64,000 nt of DNA, taken from contig WHVD01000026.1 in the NCBI GenBank assembly GCA_015178975.1, forward strand, positions 310,001 to 374,000, read 5' to 3'. The position numbers and the translations under genes are program-made. The notes beneath the pieces are model-generated. The model searched no databases. It saw only the letters and a program-made list of their open reading frames with translations, and was not told the DNA's origin. Source of the DNA: Hysterangium stoloniferum. Its lineage: Eukaryota; Basidiomycota; Agaricomycetes; Hysterangiales; Hysterangiaceae. Numbering within the stretch: position 1 is the stretch's first letter; every line of letters starts with the position of its first letter. Shown here in pieces: positions 50,301-61,813 of this stretch.

Positions 50301-50400
50301 CGTCAGATTGGTCCGAAGTTTCTTCGACCCTTGACGGCCCAGCAAGGGCTTCTAGCTCCTCTTGCTCTCTTTGTTGTCTTTTGCTAAGACGTGGTGGCAT
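47353..50400 (-). CDS. TCF25 / RQC1 family protein (ribosome quality control)
   Basis: In yeast, Rqc1 works with Ltn1, Rqc2 and Cdc48 on stalled 60S nascent chains. TCF25 (NULP1) is the wider family. The start at 50400 gives MPPRLSKRQQREQEELEALA, the typical basic N-terminus. A Lys-rich linker (KKKKKKKGP) and VDEEEDIDKILAELSGKYVK come next. The core has NLDPETELRRFFGSKVV, WWKFEASPRYKATTYEYLQY, FYNLMHEMPWHADTLLQMAE, YERAFTGAFNF and PQTAFEFARLSYSLDPHTDP (helical repeats). The end is an acidic SDSDELEEAGGSGPDDVD. Multiple short introns are required. A low-complexity Glu/Gln/Arg run (about 47,535-47,610) comes from a CTC/CTG-rich microsatellite. Exon borders were not all resolved. Confidence 0.87.
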
Positions 50401-51251
50401 CGGTACGTCAGTTCCGACAGGCGCTCGTATGACCTATATATAGTAATACTTAATAACATAGATCTCTGGAAGCGAATCCAAGGGCCCCAGGCTCCATTGC
50501 GCAAAACATGCTGATGGGGACATGAGCGAGCCCCAACAGCATGCCAAACTAATAGTAAATACATGAAAAATCAATCTAAACTACCAAGTTTTAGGGCAAT
50601 AAAGGAGCAGGAAAGGGTGGGATGGTGGGAAAAAGAAAATTACTCAAGGAAAGGCTAAGCAATCCTTGAGGGCCGGCCACTCAGACGATGGTGGCAAGAG
50701 ACAAAGGGCGGCGGGAACTGCTGCACAACGGCGGAGCTTAAAAGGGGAAAACACTCCCATTACAAAGAGTTCTCGAAATTTTGTTGAAATAGACTCGTGC
50801 GCCCAGGCTTAAGTTAAACTTACATAACGACACTAAACAACACCGTCCCATCCCGTATCAAGCTTATATGACAGTACCCAGCCATACCGTACCTTAGAAC
50901 ACACGTATTACCATCTCAGCCGCACGTTAACCGAAGAGTGTTTAACTACGACAGTTACACACCCATACCTCAGTCGAATCACCCTTACGTGTCGACTGAG
51001 ATACGTTATTATCTTCTTGATTATAGTCACAATAGCTTAACAAGAACATGTCATAGTATATTTGTTATAGGTAACAAATATAGTCGAATCACCCTTACGT
51101 GTCGACTGAGTATATTTGTTATAAATTTGCTCAAAAGTTATGTGCTTGCCAACTTGAAGGATATTCTAATATTGAAAATCTAGCCCTTACCAGTGTCATA
51201 CTATTCCATAACAGACCCACTGCAGCAATTTGATGATATCTAGTCTATAGA
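50401..51251. other. Intergenic stretch upstream of TCF25
   Basis: It holds the presumed TCF25 promoter and the duplicated dyad repeat listed separately. No gene recognised. Confidence 0.45.
50969..51110 (+). repeat. Duplicated 29-bp dyad element
   Basis: AGTCGAATCACCCTTACGTG followed by TCGACTGAG occurs at 50972-51000 and again at 51082-51110. In the first copy, CTCAGTCGA and TCGACTGAG form a perfect 9-bp inverted repeat. ATATTTGTTATA-type sequence also recurs around the second copy. Confidence 0.75.
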
Positions 51252-51400
51252 CATCAGGAAAGTGGGAAGATCAGTAAGTATGCCGTCTATATTAGTTGCA
51301 AATACTCGCGAGATCCCTATTTACTAGTCGGTATAAAAGCTTACTATAGATCTAGGGAGTCTAGGGAGGCTAGGGAGTCTACATAATGGGTATAGACATT
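51252..51400 (+). repeat. Dispersed TATA-bearing repeat, copy 2
   Basis: It is homologous to 20624-20810, with GGTATAAAAGC, CTATAGATCTAGGGAG and a terminal CTACATAATGGGT. The ATG within it opens a 64-residue frame (51386-51580) that I do not recognise. Confidence 0.65.
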
Positions 51401-51737
51401 CCCAAATCCCTGATGGATCAATGCCCACATGGTCTAGTTGAGATTTATATTATAATTGTAAATGCGGTATGTAGTGTGCGACGGGAACTGCGGCTTCGCC
51501 TAATGTGCAGCGGCTCCATTTACGTCCGGCGATATGTCATTGCCGAAGCAATAATGAGCGCCATATGCGTGCGCTTATGATGCACTTGGCTGGTTTTCAT
51601 ACGGGTGAAGGGGGGGTGACCCTTGCAGATTACAACCAACTACCTAAATAGGTTGTTTACCGGTCACTAGAACAAATAACCCGCACAATAAAGCGTTGAT
51701 CAGATGCAACACCGATCATCAAAATATTCTCGGGCCA

Positions 51738-51744
51738 TATAAAA
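51738..51744 (+). promoter_or_regulatory. TATA box of the small cysteine-rich gene
   Basis: TATAAAA lies about 145 bp upstream of the ATG at 51887, with no other ATG-led gene between. Confidence 0.5.
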
Positions 51745-51886
51745 ACCCCCGGTAGCATCTCTACTTCATAATCCATCCCAACACATCCTACACAAGAACA
51801 TAGTGAGCCATTCGACATATTATTTATTCCCTTAGACCCCAAAGCTCATTTATCTATCGTCAGTTCGAAACTTGCTCGACGCAAAT

Positions 51887-52145
51887 ATGCGACTCAGCCT
51901 TGTCACTGCGATAGCCATTTTGTTTTTCAGCAGCTTCACAGTTGCTCAGCTCTGCGTTGCTTGCCCGCCCCAGTGAATACAGTGTTTACCTGCACAAGCG
52001 TGGATAATGGCTAATCGAAACCTGCAGGAAGGCTGCCCAGTGTCAGTCCAGGTGCCACTGTAGCGGTTCAACAGTCACCTGCGACACCGTCGCTGATTTG
52101 GCGGACTGCGGGGACTGTAGCTGTGCCAAAGTCTGTGCAGTGTAA
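51887..52145 (+). CDS. Small secreted cysteine-rich protein, 67 aa
   Basis: Exon 1 (51887-51972) encodes a signal peptide, MRLSLVTAIAILFFSSFTVA, then QLCVACPP. A 55-nt intron (51973-52027, GTGAAT...CTGCAG) joins in phase to exon 2 (52028-52145), giving KAAQCQSRCHCSGSTVTC, DTVADLADCGDCSCAK and VCAV. The mature peptide of about 47 residues has ten cysteines, an even number that suits disulphide pairing. The signal, size and cysteine content fit fungal small secreted proteins (effector-like or antimicrobial-like). No family is recognised. A TATA box lies upstream, and a decayed paralogue about 1.5 kb away shows that the promoter and exon 1 were duplicated. Confidence 0.75.
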
Positions 52146-53384
52146 CTTGCACAATGCTTATCTCTGGATTTTCAATCCTAGAATTCTGCTGAAGATACTT
52201 TGAAAATATTGTATTTTGACGCGACATATACCACTTGAGTTATAAGGCTAAGAAAAAGTTGTAGATGTATTGAGTTATTTAATGAGTGAAATTCTAGAAT
52301 ATAGGATAAGTTACAGGTGCCATATAGAGCACGGCTTGCACCAGTCTTGTAGATTTTGGGTCGATTGTCCTTTGGGCTCAATTAGAAGCTGTGACATTGG
52401 GGGTTCTAAATAATGAATAATGAAATTAGGACCGTGCAAACCTCTACAGCCCGCGCACTTGGTGACAAAGCAGTGCTATTTCATATGCTTAAATTTACAT
52501 AAGCTACAACAGGTATACAATTTGCGTCGAGATGCGGAGCGGCTGGGGCCGTATGCGGCCGGATAGGGTGCCGTAGGACCCGGGCCGAATCCAATAGCGA
52601 GTAGGATAGCCACATTAATTATGGATGGGCATTGGTTGTAGAACAATTCCAATTATCATCCATACGTATTTATAGACTGCGCACATGATCAGATTTTAGA
52701 TTTTTCGTTAGATTATCCCCGCCTCAGGCGTGACGACCGTGGTGTGGTTCTGTGTACGTCACTACGGATAGTTTTATCTTAATTGGATGGAAATACCAAC
52801 CAGAAAGCCCAGGGCCAATGACGCGTTCACAGTCATGTCAATATACTGGACAATACGGTGAATAGTTTTGCTACTTTGCGACTGAGTTCATCCCCCGAGA
52901 TAATGGTTGAATTATCTTATTGAAAGGCGGCTTGATACTTCGACATATCGCTGTGCTAAACATGAGCAAAGTCATCGGTCAATATAACACAGAACTTGCT
53001 TTTCTGACTGACGCGACTCTTACAGGTCCCTAGACATCTTTCATGCAGCCCCGGCCACCTAAATCCCCCTGTTTATGGGATGACGGCACAGCGTGCTAGT
53101 TGACAGTTGTCAGATATAAGAGATCTCTTGCAGGTCTGTTCTTTAAGGTATTCGAGCCATCAATATTTGAGTTTTCTTGTTTCATCGGTTTGTATGTGTG
53201 ATGCTGTTTTTCGGGATGGGATGCAGAAAAACGGAAGAATTGTCCACATGCATATACCCAGTCAGGATCTGCATTGGTATGTAACAGTTGACGGGTTTCT
53301 GTTGTGTAGTGATTTTTAATACTCTTATTACAATTGCCTAGTTATTCCGTTTGCGTTTGATAATCATCTCATTTCTTATTCACT
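52146..53384. other. Intergenic stretch between the two small-gene copies
   Basis: No recognisable gene. Sequence at about 52,300-52,360 (GGATAAGTTACAGGTGCCAT) recurs at about 53,620 as part of the local duplication. Confidence 0.5.
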
Positions 53385-53660
53385 CTACTTCATTATTCCA
53401 ACACACCCTACACAAGAACATAGTATGTCCTCATACCCCAGAACTCATCCATCCGTTCAAAACTCGCTTGAGACGGATAGACAGTACAGCCTTGTCACTG
53501 CGATTTGTTTTTAGTAGCCTCACAGCTGCTTTCTGTGCGAATTGCCCAGCTGGGCAAAGTAGTGTTTACTAGCAATGTGTCAAAATCTAGGGGGCATTGA
53601 AAATTGGGGATAGGATAAGTAACAGGTGCCATATATAGTATGGCTTGCCCCAGTTTTCAA
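53385..53660 (+). pseudogene. Decayed paralogue of the small cysteine-rich gene
   Basis: The upstream CCTACACAAGAACATAGT, the signal-peptide coding part (GCCTTGTCACTGCGAT) and the 3' flank (AGGTGCCATATA) match 51765-52340. The start codon position is lost. The reading keeps FSSLTAAFCANCPAG, but the second, cysteine-rich exon is deleted. Confidence 0.72.
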
Positions 53661-53893
53661 TGTAGGTTTGTATTACCGAAGAAAAGCACACCATAAACAC
53701 ATGCGCGCTTAAGCACCTTAATTGACTCTCTCGGTCGATTCCTTCAGGTTTCTCGATTAGAAAGTGTCATTGACATCAAAAGCATTATGAAGCATTGAAG
53801 ATATCTATCCCTCTGAAGCATGTTTCTCTCCAAAGCCAATGCAAGCCCCTTCAAGACCGATTTGAAGCACAAAATGTTCCTACATGGTAAAAG

Positions 53894-55557
53894 TCAGGAT
53901 CCCAAACCGGAGCCCAAGGCCATGAATTGTGATTTCTACGCAGATTCAACTCAATTCCAACGCCGTATTGTAAAACAAGAATACGATGCTTACGAGTTGC
54001 TGGATAGCTGCACGTTCCGTTGGTGGCAGTGCGTTAATTTGCTCCGTAGTCAGTGACAGCATCTGCATAAGCATTGCCTGAAACCCGGTCGCTCGAAATC
54101 AAAAGTACGGAAATAAATGATTGACACGCACGCGTTGGGACTCTGGGACACCACTGACAGGATCTGAAGCCGTCGGCGGCGGTGCGGCGGAAGGGGCCGT
54201 TTGAGGTGGGGGCTGATAGTAGGTCGGTGTCGCGCTTGGTGGCGGTGGTTGATACCCCATGTGCGAGGAAGGCGGTGGAAGCCCATACATTCCCGAAGAG
54301 GACGGCTGCTGGTGGGGATATGGCGACTGGGTGTGTGGAAGGAGGTGTGGAGGCAAGGCCGGAGCTGGCGCTGCGGAGACTGGAGCGGGGTTGTGCGGGT
54401 GTGTAGGCGGCGCATGTTGGGCAGGTGGTGGCGCAGATCCTGCGGCGTTTTGTGCAGTTGCTGCAATCATGCGCTGAAAAGATGTTTAGAGTCTGATTAA
54501 GAGTGAAGCTTTATCACAAACATGTAGGATGGCGGGATCAACAATTTGATTAACTAGGAGCGCTTGGAATAGGGCATAGGCCAACTGAGGATGAGCTGTC
54601 AATAGTGCTCTTGCTTTATCGGGTTGGTCGATGATAAAGCTCTAAAAATCCGTAATTATAATTAGAATCAGACTGAATAAACGTCGAAGATAATACGCAA
54701 ACCTTCATTGCTCCCAAGATATCCATCATCTGACCAGGCCGAATGCTAGCTACAGTCTGTGAAATTGCGTCCATGCAATTCACGCCAGGGGGCAAAGGTG
54801 TTCCTCGTGGGAGGGAAGACATCCAATCCCCGCTGCTTCCACCAGAGCCATACCCACCTTTCAGACCATGGCGATCTCTTTCTGGTCCGTCACGGTGGCG
54901 ATCCCGCCATCCTATGAATAAATAGCCCCAAGTAAGCGGTAGAAAAATAGTAAAAACAGAAAACTCACCGCCGCCGGCATCAACAAGCTCACCACGTATC
55001 GTAGTCTTGCCTTCAAGGAAAGGATCCGAGTCCGCTAGGTCAATGCGAAGCGGTCGACCTCCGCAGTCAACACTGTTGAGATTCCTGACCGCAGACTCCG
55101 CCGTTTCGTGGTCTACGTACGACAAAAAGGAACGCAGATAATTGATTAATTCGTAGGCAGGATGGTGGGACATGGTAGAATGCGCGGAGGGAGAAAGATG
55201 TGGGTGAAAATGCGCGGCGAGTCAAGATATGTGGGAGAAAAATCTTACCAGCAAATTCACAAAATCCATATCCCCTCGGCTTTCCAGTTTCCCTGTCGAA
55301 GACTAATCTGTAAGGCAACGGGGAATTCAAACGGCGCCAGCACGAGGCGGATAATCTCGATGAGGGCGGTGCTTGAATATTTTTTCGAGATTACATACCT
55401 GAATCCAACGACTGTCCCGACTTTCTTGAAGACGTCAATGAGCGTATCTTCGTTCATATTATATGGAACATTTCCCACTGAATTTGTGTCACCCTTTAGC
55501 TGTCTGGACATGTAGAATAACGAAAGCACAGAGGTTACCGAAAACGACTTTGCTCAT
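53894..55557 (-). CDS. RNA15: Cleavage stimulation factor 64 kDa subunit (CSTF2 / RNA15)
   Basis: This is an RNA-binding subunit of the mRNA 3'-end cleavage complex (CstF / CF IA), nuclear. The start at 55557 gives MSKVVF, then after a 5' intron VGNVPYNMNEDTLIDVFKKV (RNP2), with LVFDRETGKPRGYGFCEFA (RNP1), AESAVRNLNSVDCGGRPLRI and DLADSDPF completing the RRM. The hinge follows: LPPGVNCMDAISQTVASIRP and DKARALLTAHPQLAYALFQAL. A Pro/Ser/Ala-rich linker comes next. The C-terminal helical domain reads MLMQMLSLTTEQINALPPTE and AAIQQL, then after a last intron KSQFMALGSGLGS ending at 53894. Several introns of 50-60 nt are needed. Confidence 0.9.
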
Positions 55558-56304
55558 AGCTGCTCGTAATGATCCCACTTTCTAATTGCAATAGAACTTT
55601 GTTTGCTTGAACTTCTTAACACACTGAACCGTGATGGTTGGCGCAGGCTTTGCTGTTAAGTGCGCTTTGGGGCGTGTTGTGGCAAAGAGTTGGCGCCTAC
55701 TGAACAATAGCGCGTAACCAACAATCTGGCGTCTTACGACTTTAAATCACGTGTGGTTATGGAAACATGGTTCTTTAGTCAACTCCGTATATATTCCAGT
55801 AAGCATATGATAGGAAAGAAGCACCACCAATTTAACCCCACGCGTTGCGGCGCGGTGTGTTCGGTACAAAACAATGACGGAGCGCGACGAACGGAAGGGC
55901 AACCGGGTGGACGGGAGGCGGCGGGGCACATGCCTTATACAACGGCAAGGGAAAATCTCGATCTGCAGTGAGCGGCATGAGGAAGAAGTAGGGTCGTGGA
56001 TTTCATACGGATTACCCGAAGCTTCAATTTAAGATGTGGTGGCTCATGAAACAAGGTATGCAAGCCGCTCATCTTTTAGCGTTGGTTTCTTTTCTGAAGA
56101 ATGATCGGCTATTCCATAGCGAGCTTCCGAAGGATCTCGATGACCTCGCAGCTAGTCCTGCCATATATAGATAAAACTTTAATACCTGGCGGGTGTACAT
56201 TTCAGGTATTGGGTGAATCATAGTGTGAATCAGAATAGCTTAAACAGTACTATTACATATGTAACCAAAAAAAATTACAAGTGCTCTAAAGACTACGATT
56301 CACT
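55558..56304. other. Intergenic, CSTF2 promoter side and RFC1 terminator side
   Basis: No recognised gene. A 72-residue plus frame at 55753-55971 has no known match and no splice partner that I can see. Confidence 0.45.
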
Positions 56305-59300
56305 TTATTTTTTAACCACCTTCGCCTTGCCTTTAGACGCTTTACCTTTACCCCCGACCTTCAATAATTTGTCATTGGCAATGCCAGTAGGATCCTTCGG
56401 CTTGATATCTTCTTTTTCTTCTTCTTCCGGCTCGTCGAGCTGTGCGGGGAGCCAAGGCAAACGTCACTAACATGGAGAAATAATTGAACGACGGCTAGAC
56501 TTACGTCAAATGCCTCCTCCAGATCGGGCATTGGACCGCCAGCCAATTTCTTAGGAACCTTTCCCAAATCAGCCGATTTGTGAAACGCGATCGGGTGATC
56601 CATTGTGTTGTATCTAAATGAAAAAAGAAATTGGTACCCCACGTTACGTTTTTCCACTTAAATAGAAATTGCGCACTTTTTGGTGAATGCAGTCTTGGTG
56701 GCAGCGGAGATGTTCTTCAAAATTTTATCATCTTTGCTTTCTCCAACCCCGAGCTCAACGATCGTGTCCCAATCTTCTTTGGATAAATAATATTCGTCCA
56801 TACACTCGATGACCTCATCTACAGCGCTCTGAAGAGAGATGATTAAAATGTGTCGAATATATGAAACTTTAAAGAAAGGAAACGCTCACTGAGCCATTGT
56901 CCGTCAATGGTTGTACTAGAGGTAAATGCATAGCTGGTATATAAGATGTGCGGATTTCTGATTTATCGCCTGAAACTCTGAGTCGCATTCGGACTTGAAT
57001 ATCGGCGAGTTGCCTTTGCAGCTTGCCATGCTTCGAGTTTTGACCGAACCACCTACAGGAGCAGATTCAACACGACATTGACTAACGGGGTCCTGAGAGC
57101 CACGAGGAGAAGGGGAGGAACAGAAAATAACACGTACACGGGGAAGCTGATAGCTGTCGGCCCGACGAATCCAGAATTACCGTACATGTAATATGCTGGA
57201 CGGACTGTAGATGTAACGGCGTGGAGCGGCATCAACGACCAGTGCTGTTCCGATCTGGGCGTCGCCTTGTCTAAGCAATTGTAAATCCCTCCAACGCAGT
57301 AACAAAATACGTACGAATGGATCATTGTGTCCACGAGATCGCTATCAGAAAGGGATGAAGCCGCATTATCCAGAAGTTCCAGTTTCTTCATATCTTTCTC
57401 TGGGCCGTCCAGTTGCCTTGCCCGCATTGGATCTACTTTTATGTAATTTTCCTGATATATCATTTTAGTCATAGAGCTGGAAAAAATGGCCGGAAAGTAC
57501 CTGCATGAACATGGGCACAAATGCGTGATCTTGGAAGTAAAGATCCATTTTATCATTTAGTGTTTCTCGTGATGTTGGAGAAAATGCGTAAGGGCTAAGG
57601 ATTTTGTTCATTATACCCCACGGTGTCATCAACATATATTTCTCATTCATCTTTGCCCTATGACGATGTGAGATGCGAATAAGCCTACGGTATGAAACGG
57701 AACCCACAAGGCTTTCCCTTGATCAAAGTCCATTGTCTCATTCGACAATTTCCACGTAGAAAGCATATTAATCACTTGTCGAATGTCAGATTGCGCGCCT
57801 TGAATGAGCTGGTCCACGACATTTGCAGGGATCTTCAAGCCTTCACTGAAAAGTCTCGTGAGTTCGAAATGGACGAGTGAAAAGATGGTTTAGAATTTCT
57901 AACCGGAAGCATATGCTCATGATACGTGAGCGGACAGCATTCGCGTCAGGTCTTCCAGGAACCATCAGTATGGTTGTCCGGATACTTTTCAGGCGAAAAA
58001 GATCTCACTTTTTAAAAGACAAATTGAACGTGGTGTGCATCAATGGCTTTAACTTCTGGGCCTGTCGATCATTGGCTATACAGATGATCGGAATCTACAA
58101 CATGCATGAATGAATAAACAGAGTCTTTGAGCCGAATATAATGATTATCTCAAACATACCTTCGTCTTTTTTATTAGGGCATTCAGTGCACCCACACCAC
58201 CACGATCACCAGCAGACATTCCATCAACTTCGTCCATTATTAAAACGGACTTATCGGATACAGAAACACCAGTAGCCAAGGTGGTCTGTAAAATGATCAT
58301 TAGTGAATAAAATACGTTATGTTACGGGAAGTAACACTCACATTCTTCCCAGTCATCCATCCATCCAGCGATGTATTGTTGATATTTGTAGAATTCTAGG
58401 CCGTTATAAAAGTTATGAAATATGTCAATGGAAAGCTAGATAGGAAGCACCTCTACGAGCTTTTTACTCCTCGCGTCACTCGCATTAAGTTCTATGGGAG
58501 TATAACCTGCCAATCTAGCACAAAGGTGGGCACTCGTGGTTTTCCCGATCCCAGGAGACCCTGTCATCATTACGGCGCGGAAAGTGTTCATACCATTCTT
58601 ACCAGGCTTCTTGAAAGAAGCCTTGGCAGAATTTTGCCTAGTCAGGTTCGTTAAATGTTCGTAAGCAAGACGCGATACAGACGCACCAATCTTGTAGCCA
58701 TTGTTGCAATTTTTCGACTTGGCCTTTGTTGCCACAAATATCCTTGATCGCTTGGGGGGCGTACTTCGTGGTCCACAATTGTGAGGTAGGCGATACGCCT
58801 GTTGCACTAGATAATAGGGAGCTGAGTATTGTCCTTAAGGGAATGTGGCATAGCGGTACTCACGCTTTCACCGACTTTTCCTGTTTCTCGAGTTCTTTCG
58901 CAACCTCTTTGATTTTCTTTTCCTCCTTTTCCATCTTCTCGCGTGTCTTATCGTCTACGAAGCCTTTTCTTGATAAAAATTCAGATGTTAAATTGGTTCA
59001 ATGAGAATTGGACTACCTTGTTCCGATTAGGTTTAAAAACCCATCCTCGTCTAGGGTCGGTAAGTTATGTTTCTTGATAGCCGCAAGTTTTGCGGGTCCC
59101 GCGTCGCCGCCGACTACGACATACGACGTCTTTCCCGATGGCTGGCCAGTCACACGACTTGGTAAATGATGAATAGTAAATCCATGCCACAATCAACAAC
59201 CTCTTCGAAATGGAAACACCGTTACATACCCTCCATATCGTTTGGCCAAATCGACTGCTTCGTCTCGACTGAACGCAGTCAATTCCCCTGTGAAAACGAA

Positions 59301-60064
59301 CGTTAAACCTGCGAGACAATTTGGTTGGCCATCGGGCACTGGTTTGGATCCGGGAAGTATTGGGCCAGCCGCTCGTTTCGCCGCGATGGCAGCAAAACTA
59401 ATTAACCATTAGATGTTTTTTCAGAACATTCAAACGCAATGTACTTTGGTTTGGTGGCTTGAGGTTTATCCTCATTACCGGTTTTCACATTTTTCTCCAT
59501 TGGTGTTTTCGCAATAGATTTTCGGGCCTGTACTTTCTTAGCCGGATCCTTCTTCACAGTCTTTCTTTTCTTCGGCTTTTCCTCTTCCTCTGTATGGTCT
59601 TCACCGCTAGGACTTGACATTTCTTCGTCGCCACCATCATCTATAAAATCATCGTCCTTCGCATTCTTTTTTGATTTCTTAGGGGCTGGCTCCACAGTTG
59701 ATATCTCGTCGTCGTCGTCGTCATCGTCATCATCTAAAATCCTCTTCTTTGCTTTCTTAGGAGCTGGCTTCGGTTTGGGTATCGACGTGCTGGCAGCGGA
59801 CGTTCTAGGCCTAGCTTTAGGTTTGACCGGTTCACTTTCCTCATCACCTATGGGTCAAAATAAATAAAACTAATCCACGATTCTGCTGTGCACACGCACT
59901 AATTTCGATGACCTGACTGCTTTTACTAGCACTATCCTTCGTTGGCACCTATGTAGGGGATGGGTGGGCCACTTGCTAACAAGCAGTCAAATCACTATTA
60001 CCTGTGAGCTTGTGAAGAAAGCTCTGATATCTTTACTCCCAGCAGCGGCTGGTTTAGGAGGCAT
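56305..60064 (-). CDS. RFC1: Replication factor C large subunit (RFC1)
   Basis: It is the clamp-loader subunit that opens PCNA. The start at 60064 gives MPPKPAAAGSKDIRAFFTSS, whose DIRAFF matches the conserved N-terminal DIRKFF of RFC1. An acidic/basic disordered region follows (a run of eight Asp near 59,715; KPKKRKTVKKDPAKK). A BRCT domain lies at about 59,060-59,330 (LTFVFTGELTAFSRDEAVDL, SYVVVGGDAGPAKLAAIKKH). The AAA+ core begins QLWTTKYAPQ, with Walker A GSPGIGKTT near 58,550, Walker B LIMDEVDG near 58,240 and sensor-type IICIANDRQAQKLKPL. The C-terminal RFC1 domain (FQDHAFVPMFMQENYIK region) ends in a Lys-rich KGKASKGKAKVVKK. Many short introns are present. Confidence 0.92.
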
Positions 60065-60459
60065 AGCTCTTGTTTGGTGGAAGCTGATTAGGTAATCAAG
60101 GCAGCCCTAAACCTTAACTTGGGCCAGCACGTGTTCTTATGTGGTGTCCTTTTCTTCCACACTTTTTCTTAGACAAATCCTACTGGGTCGCCCTTTTACA
60201 AATAATGAGATGAATATTATACTTAATGTCTGTTGATTATAAGAATTAAAGAGCAGATTCGGAGAATGGTACCAATTTCCTAATATGGCGTGAATAACCA
60301 TTACCTCAGCTGACATCAGCCTGTGATAATGATTGGCGCAGCCAAGCAGTGTTTGATGCATTGTAGTCAAGTACTTTGCTTCGTCATACTTCATTGAGCT
60401 AAATATCTCTTATTTCTACGCTGGCTTATTCTCGGACTCGATTTACCCCTCGTGTTGAC
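60065..60459. promoter_or_regulatory. Shared divergent promoter region, RFC1 and GT8 gene
   Basis: About 395 bp separate the two divergent start codons. No other gene is recognised. No clear TATA box stands out. Confidence 0.5.
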
Positions 60460-61583
60460 ATGCCTTCCAATGACTACGAGTACTCACCCCTTGACAAACG
60501 ACAACTCATCGTCCGAAGAACTGCTCGGTTTTGGCGGTATTGCTTTCTAGGAGCAATAGTTCTCGATGTTATTATTGCAGTAGTATACTATTTCAAGCGT
60601 GGAGAGCCTAATCCCCTAGCGAACTTCCAACATTTGTGAGTCGAAAATACTTTTGAACTTGTCCGAACTGGTAGTGAGACGTCCTTAGAAATAATGTCAC
60701 GGCGATAGACCCGGCAGCTCTGACACCGTTTTTATCTGAAATCTCACGTCCCTACAACCCTGAGGAACATGCAGTCGTCACTGCAATATATTCAGACATA
60801 TACATTACGCCAGTAACTACATTGGGATACTCATTACAAAAGCAAGACGTACACGCAAAACGAATTCTTATCTACTTGCCCGATCGCATCTCCGTGGAAA
60901 CAAAGTGTTTGGCCGAGGCAGCTGGTTGGGAATTACATCCCATCGAACGTATCTCACCTCCACATAACGGTCACGGGACACCCAAACATTACCTCGACCA
61001 GTATACCAAATTGAATATATGGAAAATGGATGCGCTAGGCATCAAAAGTCTCGTCTACATCGACGCTGATACACTTGTTCTCAAGAATTTCGATGAGCTC
61101 TTCACCCTTCCTTTCAATCTCGCAGCCGTCCCGGATGTATTCATGTACGGCAATGCATTTCCAATCGGATTCAACGCTGGAGTCCTCGTAATTCGTCCTA
61201 GTACGGAAATATTCAACGATATGATGGCTAAACTCTCTATCGCGAAGTATCGCACAGCTTTCGCAGAGCAAGCCTTCCTTAACCTATATTTCGGAGCATC
61301 GGTCGCGCGACTTCCGTACGCTTATAATTGCAATATTGTTGCCAAAATTCGGAATCCAGAACTATGGGAGGCCTTGGGGGACGACATGCGGATTGTACAT
61401 TATACATGGAATAAACCGTTTCCAGGCAAACAGGATCGGAAGCCTGGTCAATCCATGCAAGAATTTTTCGAGGAACAGTCAGGCATGCAGGGCGGAGTTT
61501 GGCGAGGGGAGATGTTATGGTGGCAAAATGCGTGGAATGAAGCTTTAGTCAAATTGAAGCCTGCACGGGATCGATGTTTCTAA
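60460..61583 (+). CDS. GT8 (glycogenin-like) glycosyltransferase, type II membrane protein
   Basis: The start at 60460 gives a short cytosolic tail, then one membrane segment YCFLGAIVLDVIIAVVYYF (residues about 27-45), so a Golgi/ER lumenal enzyme is likely. One 53-nt GT-AG intron (60636-60688) joins in phase, giving 356 aa. Catalytic-domain motifs are AIYSDIYITPVTTLGYSL, KLNIWKMDALGIKSLVYI, the DxD metal site IDADTLVL (residue about 183), NAGVLVIRPS, FAEQAFLNLYF and RIVHYTWNKPF. The family uses nucleotide sugars and Mn2+. The exact substrate is not predictable; glycogenin itself is unlikely because of the membrane anchor. Confidence 0.86.
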
Positions 61584-61813
61584 TCGTATTGTTACCGTTG
61601 CCATTGGCCAAAGGTAGCACATCTCATTGTAGACCAGAATAAAATCCGAAACTGTTGACTGCAGAGATTTTATCTACTACGATCAAACAGGTGATTTCGA
61701 ATTATCTATTAATCTAAAATCACTCTTTATCAACGGCCTCCCTTGTGGATTGTCCGCGAACTGTCCCACCCCAAGAAAATAGAACCATAAATACTATACT
61801 ATACAACTACAAT
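61584..61813. other. Convergent intergenic region
   Basis: 230 bp between two convergent stop codons, presumably holding both 3' ends. No other feature seen. Confidence 0.5.

Noticed and set aside
53820-54056. Plus-strand 78-aa frame
   Set aside because: It lies opposite to the last exon and final intron of the CSTF2/RNA15 gene, whose C-terminal QQL-KSQFMALGSGLGS ending is well supported.
54099-54500. Plus-strand Gly/Arg/Trp-rich frames
   Set aside because: They are shadows of the Pro/Ala-rich linker of CSTF2/RNA15.
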